Below are positions 1 to 7,199 of a DNA stretch of 20,214 bases, piece after piece. Source of the DNA: CAZMGD01 sp964565705 (GTDB lineage Bacteria; Actinomycetota; Acidimicrobiia; Acidimicrobiales; Ilumatobacteraceae). Location of the stretch: positions 1 through 20,214 of the forward strand of contig CAZMGD010000077.1 of the NCBI GenBank assembly GCA_964565705.1, written 5' to 3'. Under the pieces are notes generated by a model. It was not told where the DNA came from. It saw only the letters and a program-made list of their open reading frames with translations, and made no database searches. Every line of letters starts with the position of its first letter. Position 1 is the stretch's first letter. The translations under genes and the position numbers were made by a program.

Positions 1-951
1 CTCGACTACAGCCGCAAGGCCGGCGAGTGGATCCCCAACCAGTACGGCGGCCGCGAGAACCTCGACGCGATCGGCTTCCTCCAGGAGATGAACACGGTCG
101 TGTTCGGGGAGGTGCCCGACGCGATGACGATCGCCGAGGAGTCGACCGCGTGGCCGAACGTGACGCTGCCCGTCGACGTCGGTGGGCTCGGCTTCAGCCA
201 CAAGTGGAACATGGGCTGGATGCACGACACGCTCGGCTACTTCCGCGAGGAGCCGGTGCACCGCAAGTGGCACCACGACCAGCTGACGTTCGGTCTCATC
301 TACGCGTTCAGCGAGCGCTACGTGCTGCCGCTCAGCCACGACGAGGTGGTGCACGGCAAGGGCTCGTTGCTCGGGAAGATGCCAGGCGACGACTGGCAGC
401 GCTTCGCCAACCTGCGGGCGCTGTACGGGTGGATGTGGGCGCTGCCGGGAGCGCCGCTCGTGTTCCAGGGCGCGGAGATCGCCCCGTGGACGGAGTGGGA
501 TGCCGATTCCGGGCTGCCGTGGCACCTGCTGGATCACGCCCCGCACCGCGGGGTGCGCGACCTGATCGCCACGCTCAACTGGCGAACGGAGGACTGGCCG
601 GCGCTGTACGAGCGCGACCTCGACCCCGGCGGGTTCCAGTGGCTGTCGGCCGACGACGGCGACCACAGCATCTTCGCGTTCCTGCGATGGTCGAACGGCG
701 GCCTCCACGCGGTCGCCTGCATTGCGAACTTCACGCCGGTGCCGCGCAACGGGTACCGCGTCGGCCTGCCGTGGGCCGGCGAGTGGGAGGTCGTGATCGA
801 CACCGATTCGGTCGCGTTCGGCGGCAGCGGCTACCGGGGCGAGCGGCGTTCCGTCGGCGCGTCGGGCAAGGTGGCCTGGCAGGGTCAGCCAGCGTCGGCG
901 CAGCTCGACCTGCCGCCGCTGTCGGCGGTCTGGTTGGCCGCGCGGCGGTGA
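1..951 (+). CDS. glgB: 1,4-alpha-glucan branching enzyme, C-terminal part (5' end outside window)
   Basis: The frame is open from base 1 and gives 316 residues with no start, so the N-terminal half lies upstream. GlgB (GH13) cuts alpha-1,4-glucan and re-attaches the piece by an alpha-1,6 bond during glycogen synthesis in the cytoplasm. Visible family blocks are LDYSRKAGEWIPNQYGGREN at the edge (just after the nucleophile Asp strand, which is missing here), the acid/base Glu in IAEEST, and the transition-state Asp in PLSHDEVVHGKGSL. The C-terminal all-beta domain follows and ends normally in WLAARR. One departure: the usual MGxEFGQ segment reads FQGAEIAPW. The stop overlaps the azlC start by 4 nt (GTGA). 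The identity is certain; the fold of the missing half cannot be judged. Confidence 0.96.
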   Translation, partial: LDYSRKAGEWIPNQYGGRENLDAIGFLQEMNTVVFGEVPDAMTIAEESTAWPNVTLPVDVGGLGFSHKWNMGWMHDTLGYFREEPVHRKWHHDQLTFGLIYAFSERYVLPLSHDEVVHGKGSLLGKMPGDDWQRFANLRALYGWMWALPGAPLVFQGAEIAPWTEWDADSGLPWHLLDHAPHRGVRDLIATLNWRTEDWPALYERDLDPGGFQWLSADDGDHSIFAFLRWSNGGLHAVACIANFTPVPRNGYRVGLPWAGEWEVVIDTDSVAFGGSGYRGERRSVGASGKVAWQGQPASAQLDLPPLSAVWLAARR

Positions 952-1628
952 GCCGCATCGAGGATCCCGATCTGCGCCAGGCGGTCGCCGCCAGTGCGAC
1001 GCTCGCCGTGGCCGTCGGCGTCTTCGGTATCTCGTTCGGCGTCGGGGCCGTGGACGCCGGTGCCAGCGTGTGGCAGACGTGCGCGATGTCGCTCCTGGTG
1101 TTCACCGGCGCGTCGCAGTTCTCGGCGATGTCGGTGATCGGCGCCGGCGGCTCGACGGCGGCTGCGCTCGGAGGGGCGCTGCTGCTCGCCGCCCGCAACG
1201 GCGTGTACGGGCTGGCGATGGCACGCATCCTGCACGGCCGGCTGGGCACGCGCCTGGTCGCCGCCCAGCTGACGATCGACGAGTCGACGGCGATGGCCAC
1301 GGTGCAGCGCACGCCCCACGCCCGGCGGGTCGCGTTCTGGGTGACCGGCCTCGGCGTGTACGTGTTCTGGAACCTGGGCACCCTGGTCGGAGCGCTCGCC
1401 GGCAGCGCGATCGACCCACGGACCTACGGTCTCGACGCCGCGTTCCCCGCCGCCTACGTGGCGATGCTCTGGCCGCACCTGCGCACCCCGCTCGGCCGCA
1501 CGGTCGCCGGCCTCGGGGCGCTGATCTGCCTCGTGCTCACTCCGATCACGCCCGTCGGCATCCCGATCCTCGCCGCCAGCGCCGCCATCCTCCTCGGCCT
1601 CCGCCGCCCCAAGACGGTGATCCCGTGA
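948..1628 (+). CDS. azlC: AzlC-family branched-chain amino acid permease, large subunit
   Basis: A 226-residue polytopic membrane protein, the normal length for AzlC/YgaZ. The family segment FTGASQF lies near residue 50, AARNGVYG near residue 84 and the DES motif near residue 110, with about seven hydrophobic helices. AzlC pairs with the small subunit AzlD; the B. subtilis AzlCD and E. coli YgaZH pairs move branched-chain amino acids or their analogues out of the cell. The GTG start at 948 lies inside the glgB stop (GTGA), which suggests translational coupling with glgB although the functions are unrelated. The only longer in-frame extension runs antisense-like through glgB and has no family similarity. 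Substrate and direction of transport are inferred from the family. Confidence 0.9.
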   Translation: MSRIEDPDLRQAVAASATLAVAVGVFGISFGVGAVDAGASVWQTCAMSLLVFTGASQFSAMSVIGAGGSTAAALGGALLLAARNGVYGLAMARILHGRLGTRLVAAQLTIDESTAMATVQRTPHARRVAFWVTGLGVYVFWNLGTLVGALAGSAIDPRTYGLDAAFPAAYVAMLWPHLRTPLGRTVAGLGALICLVLTPITPVGIPILAASAAILLGLRRPKTVIP

Positions 1629-1701
1629 GTGCCGCATGGGCGCGCAACGCGCGCGCTGGCCGGTCACAGCGCGCCCAAGCCGGGAGGACGGTGGGGCTGG
1701 C

Positions 1702-2004
1702 GTGACGTGGACGTTGGTGATCCTCTTGGCGATCGGGGCGTACTCGTTCAAGGTGCTCGGACTCGTCGTGCTCGGCGGGCAGCGGTTACCCGGCCGGCTG
1801 GACCGCTGCCTGGCGCTGATCCCCGCCGCGCTGATCGGCGCGCTGGTGGTCAGCGGCACGTTCGCCTCCGGCCAGGAGCTCGTGCTCGACGCCCGCGTCG
1901 CCGGCGTCGCCGCCGCGGTGATCGCCACCTGGCGCGCGGCCAACCTCGCCGTGGTCATCGTCCTCGCCGCCGCCGTCACCGCCCTCGTCCGCGCCCTCAC
2001 CTGA
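1702..2004 (+). CDS. azlD: AzlD-family branched-chain amino acid transporter, small subunit
   Basis: A 100-residue protein of three to four hydrophobic helices that begins MTWTLVILLAIGAYSFKVLG, typical of AzlD/YgaH. It follows azlC after 73 nt and presumably forms the two-subunit exporter with it. I chose GTG 1702 because family similarity begins there. The in-frame ATG at 1636 would add 22 polar residues unlike AzlD. A purine-rich stretch (GGGAGG at 1682-1687 and GGGG at 1693-1696) precedes the chosen start. The TGA stop touches the left foot of the long hairpin at 2004-2052. Confidence 0.85.
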   Translation: MTWTLVILLAIGAYSFKVLGLVVLGGQRLPGRLDRCLALIPAALIGALVVSGTFASGQELVLDARVAGVAAAVIATWRAANLAVVIVLAAAVTALVRALT

Positions 2005-2052
2005 ACTTGCGGTCGTTCTGCGCCCGTTCCGGGCGCGTTCCGACCGCAGGTT
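2004..2052. terminator. Long two-part hairpin, probable bidirectional terminator
   Basis: Bases 2004-2015 pair with 2041-2052 (12 pairs, one of them G-U). Inside, GCGCCCG at 2020-2026 pairs perfectly with 2030-2036 around a 3-nt TTC loop, and a 3x3 internal loop separates the two stems. A second small hairpin (GGTCG-GTT-CGACC) lies at 2060-2072. The element sits between the convergent azlD (+) and SRPBCC (-) genes, where a terminator serving both strands is expected. There is no long T run on either side, so it would have to act without the classic U tract; a dispersed palindromic repeat is the alternative. Confidence 0.55.
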
Positions 2053-2083
2053 CGGGGTGGGTCGGTTCGACCGGTGTGTGGGG

Positions 2084-2524
2084 TCAGCCGACGCCGGACT
2101 CGACGAGCGCGGCCAGAGCGGCGAGGTTGCGACGCCAGACGCGGCGGAGGACGGGGCGGCCGAGCCGGGCACCCAGCGCACCACCCAGGTACCAGGGGAA
2201 GTGCAGCTGCTCGGTCCAGGAGAACCGGGTGGCGCCGCCGCCGTCGATCGGGTCCAGGTCGAATCGGCCCTCCCCGGTGACGACGCCTGTGTGGCGCACA
2301 CCCATCGATCGGCCCGGATCCCACGCGGTGATCTCCATGTGGTCGATCAGACGGACCGGGCCGACCTCGGTGACGCACCAGATCCGGGTGCCGACACCGC
2401 GGCGCAGCGGTCCGTCGAACACGATCGACGTCGCGTCGGCCATCCACTCGACGTGGCGCTCGATCGGCTCGAGGACCTGCCACACGTGCTCGGGCGTCGC
2501 CTGCAGGTCGCGAGCGACGCGGAT
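2084..2524 (-). CDS. SRPBCC (START/polyketide-cyclase-like) protein; start unresolved
   Basis: The frame encodes a compact SRPBCC lipid/hydrophobe-binding fold of about 146 residues. It begins IRVARDLQATPEHVWQVLEP, continues with ERHVEWMADATSIVFDG and ends with a helix rich in Ala/Leu/Arg (RRVWRRNLAALAALVESG), as in the polyketide cyclase/dehydrase family. It binds an unknown ligand; nothing here tells which. Family similarity begins at the ATC codon 2524-2522, immediately after the galT stop (TGA 2528-2526), in the +1 frame relative to galT. No ATG, GTG or TTG lies in this frame between the start codon of a spurious 78-residue extension at 2749 and GTG 2485, and GTG 2485 would remove the first beta strand. 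It may be a start at ATC, a product of frameshifting from galT, or a sequencing indel in a natural fusion. Confidence 0.7.
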   Translation of the reverse strand: MRVARDLQATPEHVWQVLEPIERHVEWMADATSIVFDGPLRRGVGTRIWCVTEVGPVRLIDHMEITAWDPGRSMGVRHTGVVTGEGRFDLDPIDGGGATRFSWTEQLHFPWYLGGALGARLGRPVLRRVWRRNLAALAALVESGVG

Positions 2525-2525
2525 C

Positions 2526-3509
2526 TCAGGCGTCGACGGCCACCTCGCGCAGGCTGGCGGCGGCCAGCTCCGGCGGGACGATGTTGATGTAGACGCCGGT
2601 GCCCTTCTCGAACCCGGCGACCGTCGCCAGCTTCGGCCACAGGTGCACGTGCCAGTGGTACGCGCCCTGGTGGTGGTGCGGGGCGGTGTGGAACACCATG
2701 TTGTAGGCCACGTCGCCGAGTGTGCTGTCGAGGCGGCCGAGTGCGTCACGGATCGCCCGCCCGACCCCGTACAGCGCGGCGTCGTCGGCGTTGGGCATGT
2801 GCCGGGTGTGCGTACGGGGGATGATCAACATCTCGTACGGTGACGCGCTCCAGTACGGGCAGACGACGACGGCTTCGTCGGTCTCCAGCACCACGCGAGT
2901 GCCGGCGGCGAGCTCGGCCTCGGCGGTGGTGCACACGATGCAACCGCCGTCGAAGCGAGCGAACGCGCGCTCCTCGTCGATGATCTCGCCCGGCACGAAC
3001 GGCAGCCCGAGCAGCTGGCCGTGCGGGTGCGACAGGGACGCCCCGGCCTCGCGGCCGTGGTTGATGATCGCCTGGGTGTAGCGGATGTTCGGTGCGTGTG
3101 CGTGCTGGTCGAGGCGGCGGCGCAGCGCCTCCATGACCGCGTCCATCTGCTCGTCGCCGAAGCGCTGCAGCCGGCCGTCGTGGTCCGGCGTCAGCACCAG
3201 CACCTCGTGGATGCCGCTGGCCTCGGCCATGACGTGCACGGGTCCGAGGTTGCGCACGGCGAGGTGCTCGTCGCCGTAGAACGCGGGGAACAGGTTCGGC
3301 ACGACGCGCAGCCGCCAGTGGCCGTCGGCCTGGAACGTCTCGAGGGCAGGCGGGGTGGCCTCCTCGTTGCCGGGGCAGAACGGGCACGGGCGCAACGGAT
3401 CGGCGTCGACGGTCGGCACGCGCGGGGCGAAGTCGCTCGGTCGCATGGCTCGTTCGCCGACGATCGTGACCCACCGTCCGGTGAGGGGGTTCAGGCGCAG
3501 TTGACTCAC
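2526..3509 (-). CDS. galT: Galactose-1-phosphate uridylyltransferase
   Basis: A 327-residue GalT of the HIT superfamily. It exchanges UMP between UDP-glucose and galactose-1-phosphate in the Leloir pathway, in the cytoplasm. The zinc pair C42xxC45 (PCPFCPGNE) is visible. So is the active-site motif H161-P-H163-G-Q, whose second His carries the UMP, and the second metal/structural motif YHWHVHLW at 284-291. Length is normal for the actinobacterial form. The GTG start at 3509 has no Shine-Dalgarno sequence; instead a TATCCT box ends 9 nt upstream, which suggests a leaderless mRNA. The stop is followed at once, in the +1 frame, by an SRPBCC coding frame. With the nearby glgB it points to sugar-nucleotide and glycogen metabolism, but the two lie on opposite strands and are not one operon. 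Confidence 0.95.
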   Translation of the reverse strand: MSQLRLNPLTGRWVTIVGERAMRPSDFAPRVPTVDADPLRPCPFCPGNEEATPPALETFQADGHWRLRVVPNLFPAFYGDEHLAVRNLGPVHVMAEASGIHEVLVLTPDHDGRLQRFGDEQMDAVMEALRRRLDQHAHAPNIRYTQAIINHGREAGASLSHPHGQLLGLPFVPGEIIDEERAFARFDGGCIVCTTAEAELAAGTRVVLETDEAVVVCPYWSASPYEMLIIPRTHTRHMPNADDAALYGVGRAIRDALGRLDSTLGDVAYNMVFHTAPHHHQGAYHWHVHLWPKLATVAGFEKGTGVYINIVPPELAAASLREVAVDA

Positions 3510-3518
3510 GGTGAGTTC

Positions 3519-3524
3519 AGGATA
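3519..3524 (-). promoter_or_regulatory. Candidate -10 box (TATCCT) of a leaderless galT promoter
   Basis: TATCCT on the minus strand is separated by 9 nt from the galT GTG. This fits TANNNT with transcription beginning at or next to the start codon. No -35 hexamer is recognisable. It falls in the 49-nt gap behind the methyltransferase gene, so galT may be transcribed independently of it. Confidence 0.5.
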
Positions 3525-3558
3525 CGCCCGCGCGGGGCACTGGTGGTGTCTCCCTCCG

Positions 3559-4284
3559 TCACGCCATGTAGACGCTCACGTGCTGCGCGGAGTCGGCCAC
3601 GAAGGGTGCCCGGGAAAAGTCCTCCCATCGCTCCGCCAGCTCGAGGCCAGCGGCGGTGGCCATCGCGTCGAGCTCGGCGGGCGCCGCGTACCGGATCGAC
3701 GCCGGGCGCAGGCGCACGCCGCCGGCCTCCGTCAGCTCGATCAGCTGGGCGTCGACGCGCTGGGCCTCGGGCACGTGCACGTCGACGCTCAGCACGACCG
3801 CGTCGGCCGTCATCGACCGCACGGCGATGGTGCCGCCCGCCGGACGAGCAGGGTCGGGTACCGCAGCCTCGACCACGAACATCCCGCCCGGGCCGAGCGC
3901 CCGGGCGACCGCGCGGAAGCAGTCCTGCTGGCGGGAGGCCGTCGTCAGGTTGAACAGCGTGTTGTAGGCGACGAACACCAGGCCGAACGGCCCGGGAGGG
4001 AGATCGTCGACCATGTCGCCGCGGATCGCGCGCACGGTGCCGCCCTTGGCGGCCAACACGTCGAGCATCGCGCCCGACGTGTCGATGCCGGTGACCTCGA
4101 CGCCGGTGGCGCCGAGCGGCACGGCGAGGCGTCCGGTGCCGACGCCGAGCTCCAGCACCGGGCGTGCGTCGGCGAGCGCGCCGAGCATCCGCACGGTGGC
4201 GTCGACATCGGAGATGCCGGCATACCAGTCGTCGTAGACGTCGGCGAACGCATCGCCGTACGAGGAGTCGTGGAACCGGTCCAT
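3559..4284 (-). CDS. Class I SAM-dependent methyltransferase
   Basis: A 241-residue Rossmann-fold methyltransferase. Motif I is VLELGVGTGR at residues 43-52, followed by the acidic ribose-binding residue in VTGIDTSGAML, motif II/III-like GDMVDDLPPGPFGLVFVAYN, and LGPGGMFVVEAAVPDP after the fourth helix. The N-terminal FADVYDDWY segment resembles that of class I enzymes acting on small molecules. The substrate cannot be told from sequence. It starts at ATG 4284, 27 nt from the divergent membrane-protein gene at 4312; a TAGTCT box lies 15 nt upstream at 4300-4305 (minus). It is followed by galT on the same strand after 49 nt. Confidence 0.88.
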   Translation of the reverse strand: MDRFHDSSYGDAFADVYDDWYAGISDVDATVRMLGALADARPVLELGVGTGRLAVPLGATGVEVTGIDTSGAMLDVLAAKGGTVRAIRGDMVDDLPPGPFGLVFVAYNTLFNLTTASRQQDCFRAVARALGPGGMFVVEAAVPDPARPAGGTIAVRSMTADAVVLSVDVHVPEAQRVDAQLIELTEAGGVRLRPASIRYAAPAELDAMATAAGLELAERWEDFSRAPFVADSAQHVSVYMA

Positions 4285-4311
4285 GGGTGCTGGTGTAGGA
4301 GACTACGGAGC

Positions 4312-5277
4312 GTGACGGACTGGGCCGGGATCGATGCCCCGGCACCCGCCAGGCGGGACACGACGGCCGACGCCGGCGCGGCGCTGCGCCTCGGCCGCCC
4401 TGACACCCGTCCCGTGCTCGGATCGATCGACGGTGGCGCTCGCCTGTTCCAGCGTCACGCCCGGGTGCTGGTGCTCGGATCGGCGGTGTTCATCGTGCCG
4501 GTGGTGGCGCTCAACGTGCTGGCCACGACGCTCGCCTTCGACCGCTTTGACTCCTTCGGCGACGCGGTGATCAACCTGCCCGAGTTCGCCGGTGGGGCCG
4601 AGGCGGCGACCGGCGTCGAGTCGATCCTGCTGTTCCTCGGCATCTACCTGTCCGGACTGGCCGTCGCGCTGTGCGGTGGCCTGGCCGCCGACGTCGTGAC
4701 GCGGCACCGGGTGGGACAAGCGATCACGCTACGCGGCGCCGTTCGGGCCACCGTGCGGCGGACGCCGGCGCTGGCGGCCGGTTGGTTCATCGGTCACGCA
4801 TGGATGCTGGTCGCCGCGTCCGTGCTCGTGCGGGCGTCGACCGCCGCATCGACGTGGATGGCCGTCCTGCTCAGCCCGCTGTTGCTCGCCATCGTCGCCC
4901 ACACGCTCTACGTCTCGCCGGTGGTCATGGTGGAAGGCGCCGGACCCCTGCGCGCGCTTGCCCGCTCGTATCGCCTCGCCCGGCAGCGCTTCGGCACGTC
5001 GGTCGGCATCGTGGTCGGCGGCGGGCTCGTGGGGCTGTGGATCCGGTTCGGGATCACGTGGCTACCGCGCCTCGCCGAGGCCACCGGCCTCGTCACGTTC
5101 GGTCGGTTCGGTTGGCTCGTGGAGGGCGTGGCCGCTCAGCTCGGCCTGCTGCTGTCGGTTCCCGTGGTCGCCGCCGGCACAGCGTGGGCCTACCTCGAGG
5201 CGCGGATCGGGGCCGAGGGCCTCGATCTGGCGATGGAGTCGGAGTCTGTGTTCGGGCGGTCGCGTGGTCCAGCCTGA
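4312..5277 (+). CDS. Six-helix membrane protein, first gene of the MoxR/DUF58 operon
   Basis: A 321-residue protein with an N-terminal cytoplasmic tail of about 50 residues (including SIDGGARLFQRHARVL) and about six hydrophobic segments, for example VLVLGSAVFIVPVVAL, ILLFLGIYLSGLAVAL and LLLSVPVVAAGTAWAYLEAR. This resembles the uncharacterised membrane proteins often found beside DUF4129 genes in actinobacteria (compare the Rv3689 position). No enzymatic motif is seen. GTG 4312 was chosen because GGAG at 4298-4301 lies 10 nt upstream and the divergent methyltransferase begins at 4284; the longer upstream frame is antisense to that gene. Its stop overlaps the DUF4129 start (TGATG), so the two are coupled. 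Function unknown. Confidence 0.8.
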   Translation: MTDWAGIDAPAPARRDTTADAGAALRLGRPDTRPVLGSIDGGARLFQRHARVLVLGSAVFIVPVVALNVLATTLAFDRFDSFGDAVINLPEFAGGAEAATGVESILLFLGIYLSGLAVALCGGLAADVVTRHRVGQAITLRGAVRATVRRTPALAAGWFIGHAWMLVAASVLVRASTAASTWMAVLLSPLLLAIVAHTLYVSPVVMVEGAGPLRALARSYRLARQRFGTSVGIVVGGGLVGLWIRFGITWLPRLAEATGLVTFGRFGWLVEGVAAQLGLLLSVPVVAAGTAWAYLEARIGAEGLDLAMESESVFGRSRGPA

Positions 5278-5972
5278 TGGGTGAGCTCACTGCCGGATGG
5301 TCGTGGACGCTCGCCTCGCCCGCCGGTCTCGGGCCGGTCGCTCAGGATCCGGATCAGGTGCGCGAGGACGCGTGCGACCTGCTCTCACCGAGCACGGTGT
5401 GCAACCCGCCCGACCCCGAGTTCACGACGCCCGACGCACCTCGCGGCGGTGGCGCCGGCCTCGGCCCGGTGGCATGGCTCGTGCTGATCGTCGCAGTCGC
5501 GGTGCTCGCCGGCCTGATCGTCCGAGCGATCGCGGGACGCGTGCGCGACCGGGAGCGCGACGACGTCGAGGACGTCGAGGACCACGACGAGATCGAGCCC
5601 CTGGCATCGGTGCAGATCGACCACGACAACCCGCCGGGTGGCTGGCGCTCGCGCTCGCAGCGGCACCGCGCCGCCGGCGAGCTGCGCGACGCGTTGCGCT
5701 GCGAGTACCGGGCCCTCGTCGGCGACCTCGCCCGACGCCACCTCCTCGACGAGATCCCCGGACGCACGACCGGCGAGGAGCGGGCGCAGCTGATGAGCAC
5801 GACGCCGGCGGTCACCGCGTCGTTCGGCGCGGCCGCCGACATGTTCGATGGCGTCTGGTACGGCGCCGACGACGCGACCGCCGAGATGCTCGACCGGTTC
5901 GACGCGCTCGAGGCGGACGTGCTCGCCGCGACCGCTGGCGTACGCCGCGGTACCGAGGTCGTCGCGACGTGA
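5277..5972 (+). CDS. DUF4129 domain protein
   Basis: A 231-residue single-span protein. About 60 residues precede the membrane helix near 62-80 (VAWLVLIVAVAVLAGLIVRA). An acidic linker (DDVEDVEDHDEIE) follows, then the C-terminal DUF4129 helix bundle with its hallmark EYRALVGDLARRHLLDEIPG, GRTTGEERAQL and FDGVWYGADDA. DUF4129 proteins are constant partners of MoxR/DUF58 pairs; their molecular job is not established. The ATG at 5277 shares one base with the upstream stop, and the gene end overlaps the next GTG by 4 nt. The N-terminal region before the helix carries two Cys (EDACDLL, STVCNPP) that could form a disulfide if exported; this is an inference. Confidence 0.9.
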   Translation: MGELTAGWSWTLASPAGLGPVAQDPDQVREDACDLLSPSTVCNPPDPEFTTPDAPRGGGAGLGPVAWLVLIVAVAVLAGLIVRAIAGRVRDRERDDVEDVEDHDEIEPLASVQIDHDNPPGGWRSRSQRHRAAGELRDALRCEYRALVGDLARRHLLDEIPGRTTGEERAQLMSTTPAVTASFGAAADMFDGVWYGADDATAEMLDRFDALEADVLAATAGVRRGTEVVAT

Positions 5973-7195
5973 CTCCCCGACGTACCACGACGAGGAACGG
6001 CGCGGGGGCGGCGGCGCTGACCGTCGTCGTGGTGGTGATCGTCGCTCTGGCCCTGATGTTCCTCGTGCGCGCCAGCCCGTCGCCCGGCGCGTACGACCCG
6101 CGCTCTGGCGAACCCGACGGGCTGCGCGGGCTGGTGCTGCTGCTCGAGCGCTACGGCGCGACCGTGCGCTTCGGCGACGACGTGCCCGTACCCGGATCGG
6201 ACGGCCGCGTGGTGGTGGTGGGCAACGGGCTCGGCGACGAGCAGCGCGACGCGTTGAACGAGTTCGTCGCCGGCGGGGGGATCGCGGTCGTCGCCGACGC
6301 GTCGAGCCCGTATCAATCCTCACCGACCGGCGACCCCGACGCGCCTCAGGTCGACTCCGTCGCATCGGACTTCGGTGGCGAGATCGACGAGGCGGACCCC
6401 GTGGACTTCCAGTCGACGGTTCCGCTCGGGATCTGCACGATCGGCGCACTCGGGCACCTGCGCGGGCTGGCGATCGAGTACCCGACGGCGTTCGAGGTCC
6501 TGACGCCGTCGATGTCGTGCTTCGGTGACCGCGACCTCGCCGTCGTACGCGCGACGGTGAGCGGCGACGGCACGCTCGTCACGATCGGCGACAGCTCGCT
6601 CTTCACCAACCGCTGGCTGGAGTTCGGCGACAATCCCGGCGTGGCGACGGCCCTGCTCGCTCCGACGCCGGGCACGACGGTGACGATCGTGCTCGGCGAC
6701 GGCCCCCGGTCGGCCGCACTGCCCGACTCCGTTGGCGACGACCGCCTGATCGACCTCGTCCGCCCGTCGGTGTGGATGGGCCTGGCCCAGCTCGCGATCG
6801 CGTTCGTCGTGCTCTCGATCGCGGTCGGGGTACGTCCCGGGCGCGTCGTCGACGAGCCGGCGCTCAGCCCGCTGGAGGGCTCGGCGCTCGTCATCGCGAC
6901 CGGCAACCTGATGCAGCGCGGCGCGCACGCCGAACGGGCGGCACAGCTGCTGCGCTACGACGTGCACCGCCGACTCTGCGCCCGCTTCGGGATCGCCCCG
7001 TCAGCTCCGCTGTCCGTGCTCGATCAGGAGCTCGTCCGCCGCGGTCTCGCCGCGCCCGGCGACTTGATCGTCGCCCTGTCGGGCCCTCCGCCGCGCACGT
7101 CCGCCGACCTGGCCGCGCTGGCCCGGCGCCTGCAACCGTTCAGCGAGCTGGCCGAGGTTCCCCCCGGCGAGCTCATCGCACCCACGAGGAACTGA
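5969..7195 (+). CDS. DUF4350 domain membrane protein
   Basis: A 408-residue protein. A short basic N-terminus leads into a membrane helix at about 14-33 (ALTVVVVVIVALALMFLV). The DUF4350 domain follows, with SGEPDGLRGLVLLLERYGAT and the Rossmann/glutamine-amidotransferase-like strands VVVVGNGLG and GGGIAVVADASSPYQ. A second helix lies near 267-287 (WMGLAQLAIAFVVLSIAVGV), and then a cytoplasmic helical tail. The nucleophile expected of an active amidotransferase is not evident, so it is probably a binding or scaffold domain held outside the membrane. GTG 5969 overlaps the DUF4129 stop (GTGA), and the stop lies 4 nt before the moxR start. It matches the position of Rv3691 in the mycobacterial cluster. 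Confidence 0.87.
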   Translation: MTPRRTTTRNGAGAAALTVVVVVIVALALMFLVRASPSPGAYDPRSGEPDGLRGLVLLLERYGATVRFGDDVPVPGSDGRVVVVGNGLGDEQRDALNEFVAGGGIAVVADASSPYQSSPTGDPDAPQVDSVASDFGGEIDEADPVDFQSTVPLGICTIGALGHLRGLAIEYPTAFEVLTPSMSCFGDRDLAVVRATVSGDGTLVTIGDSSLFTNRWLEFGDNPGVATALLAPTPGTTVTIVLGDGPRSAALPDSVGDDRLIDLVRPSVWMGLAQLAIAFVVLSIAVGVRPGRVVDEPALSPLEGSALVIATGNLMQRGAHAERAAQLLRYDVHRRLCARFGIAPSAPLSVLDQELVRRGLAAPGDLIVALSGPPPRTSADLAALARRLQPFSELAEVPPGELIAPTRN

Positions 7196-7199
7196 TGTG

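Noticed and set aside
1636..1701. Earlier ATG start for azlD
   Set aside because: It would add 22 polar residues with no resemblance to AzlD, and no ribosome site precedes it.
885..2483. A 532-codon minus-strand frame opposite azlC/azlD
   Set aside because: It is Arg/Pro-rich with no recognisable domain and lies opposite genes with clear family motifs.
3511..4311. 5' extension of the membrane-protein frame at 4312
   Set aside because: It is antisense to the methyltransferase gene, which has a clear SAM-binding motif, and the translated extension is low complexity.
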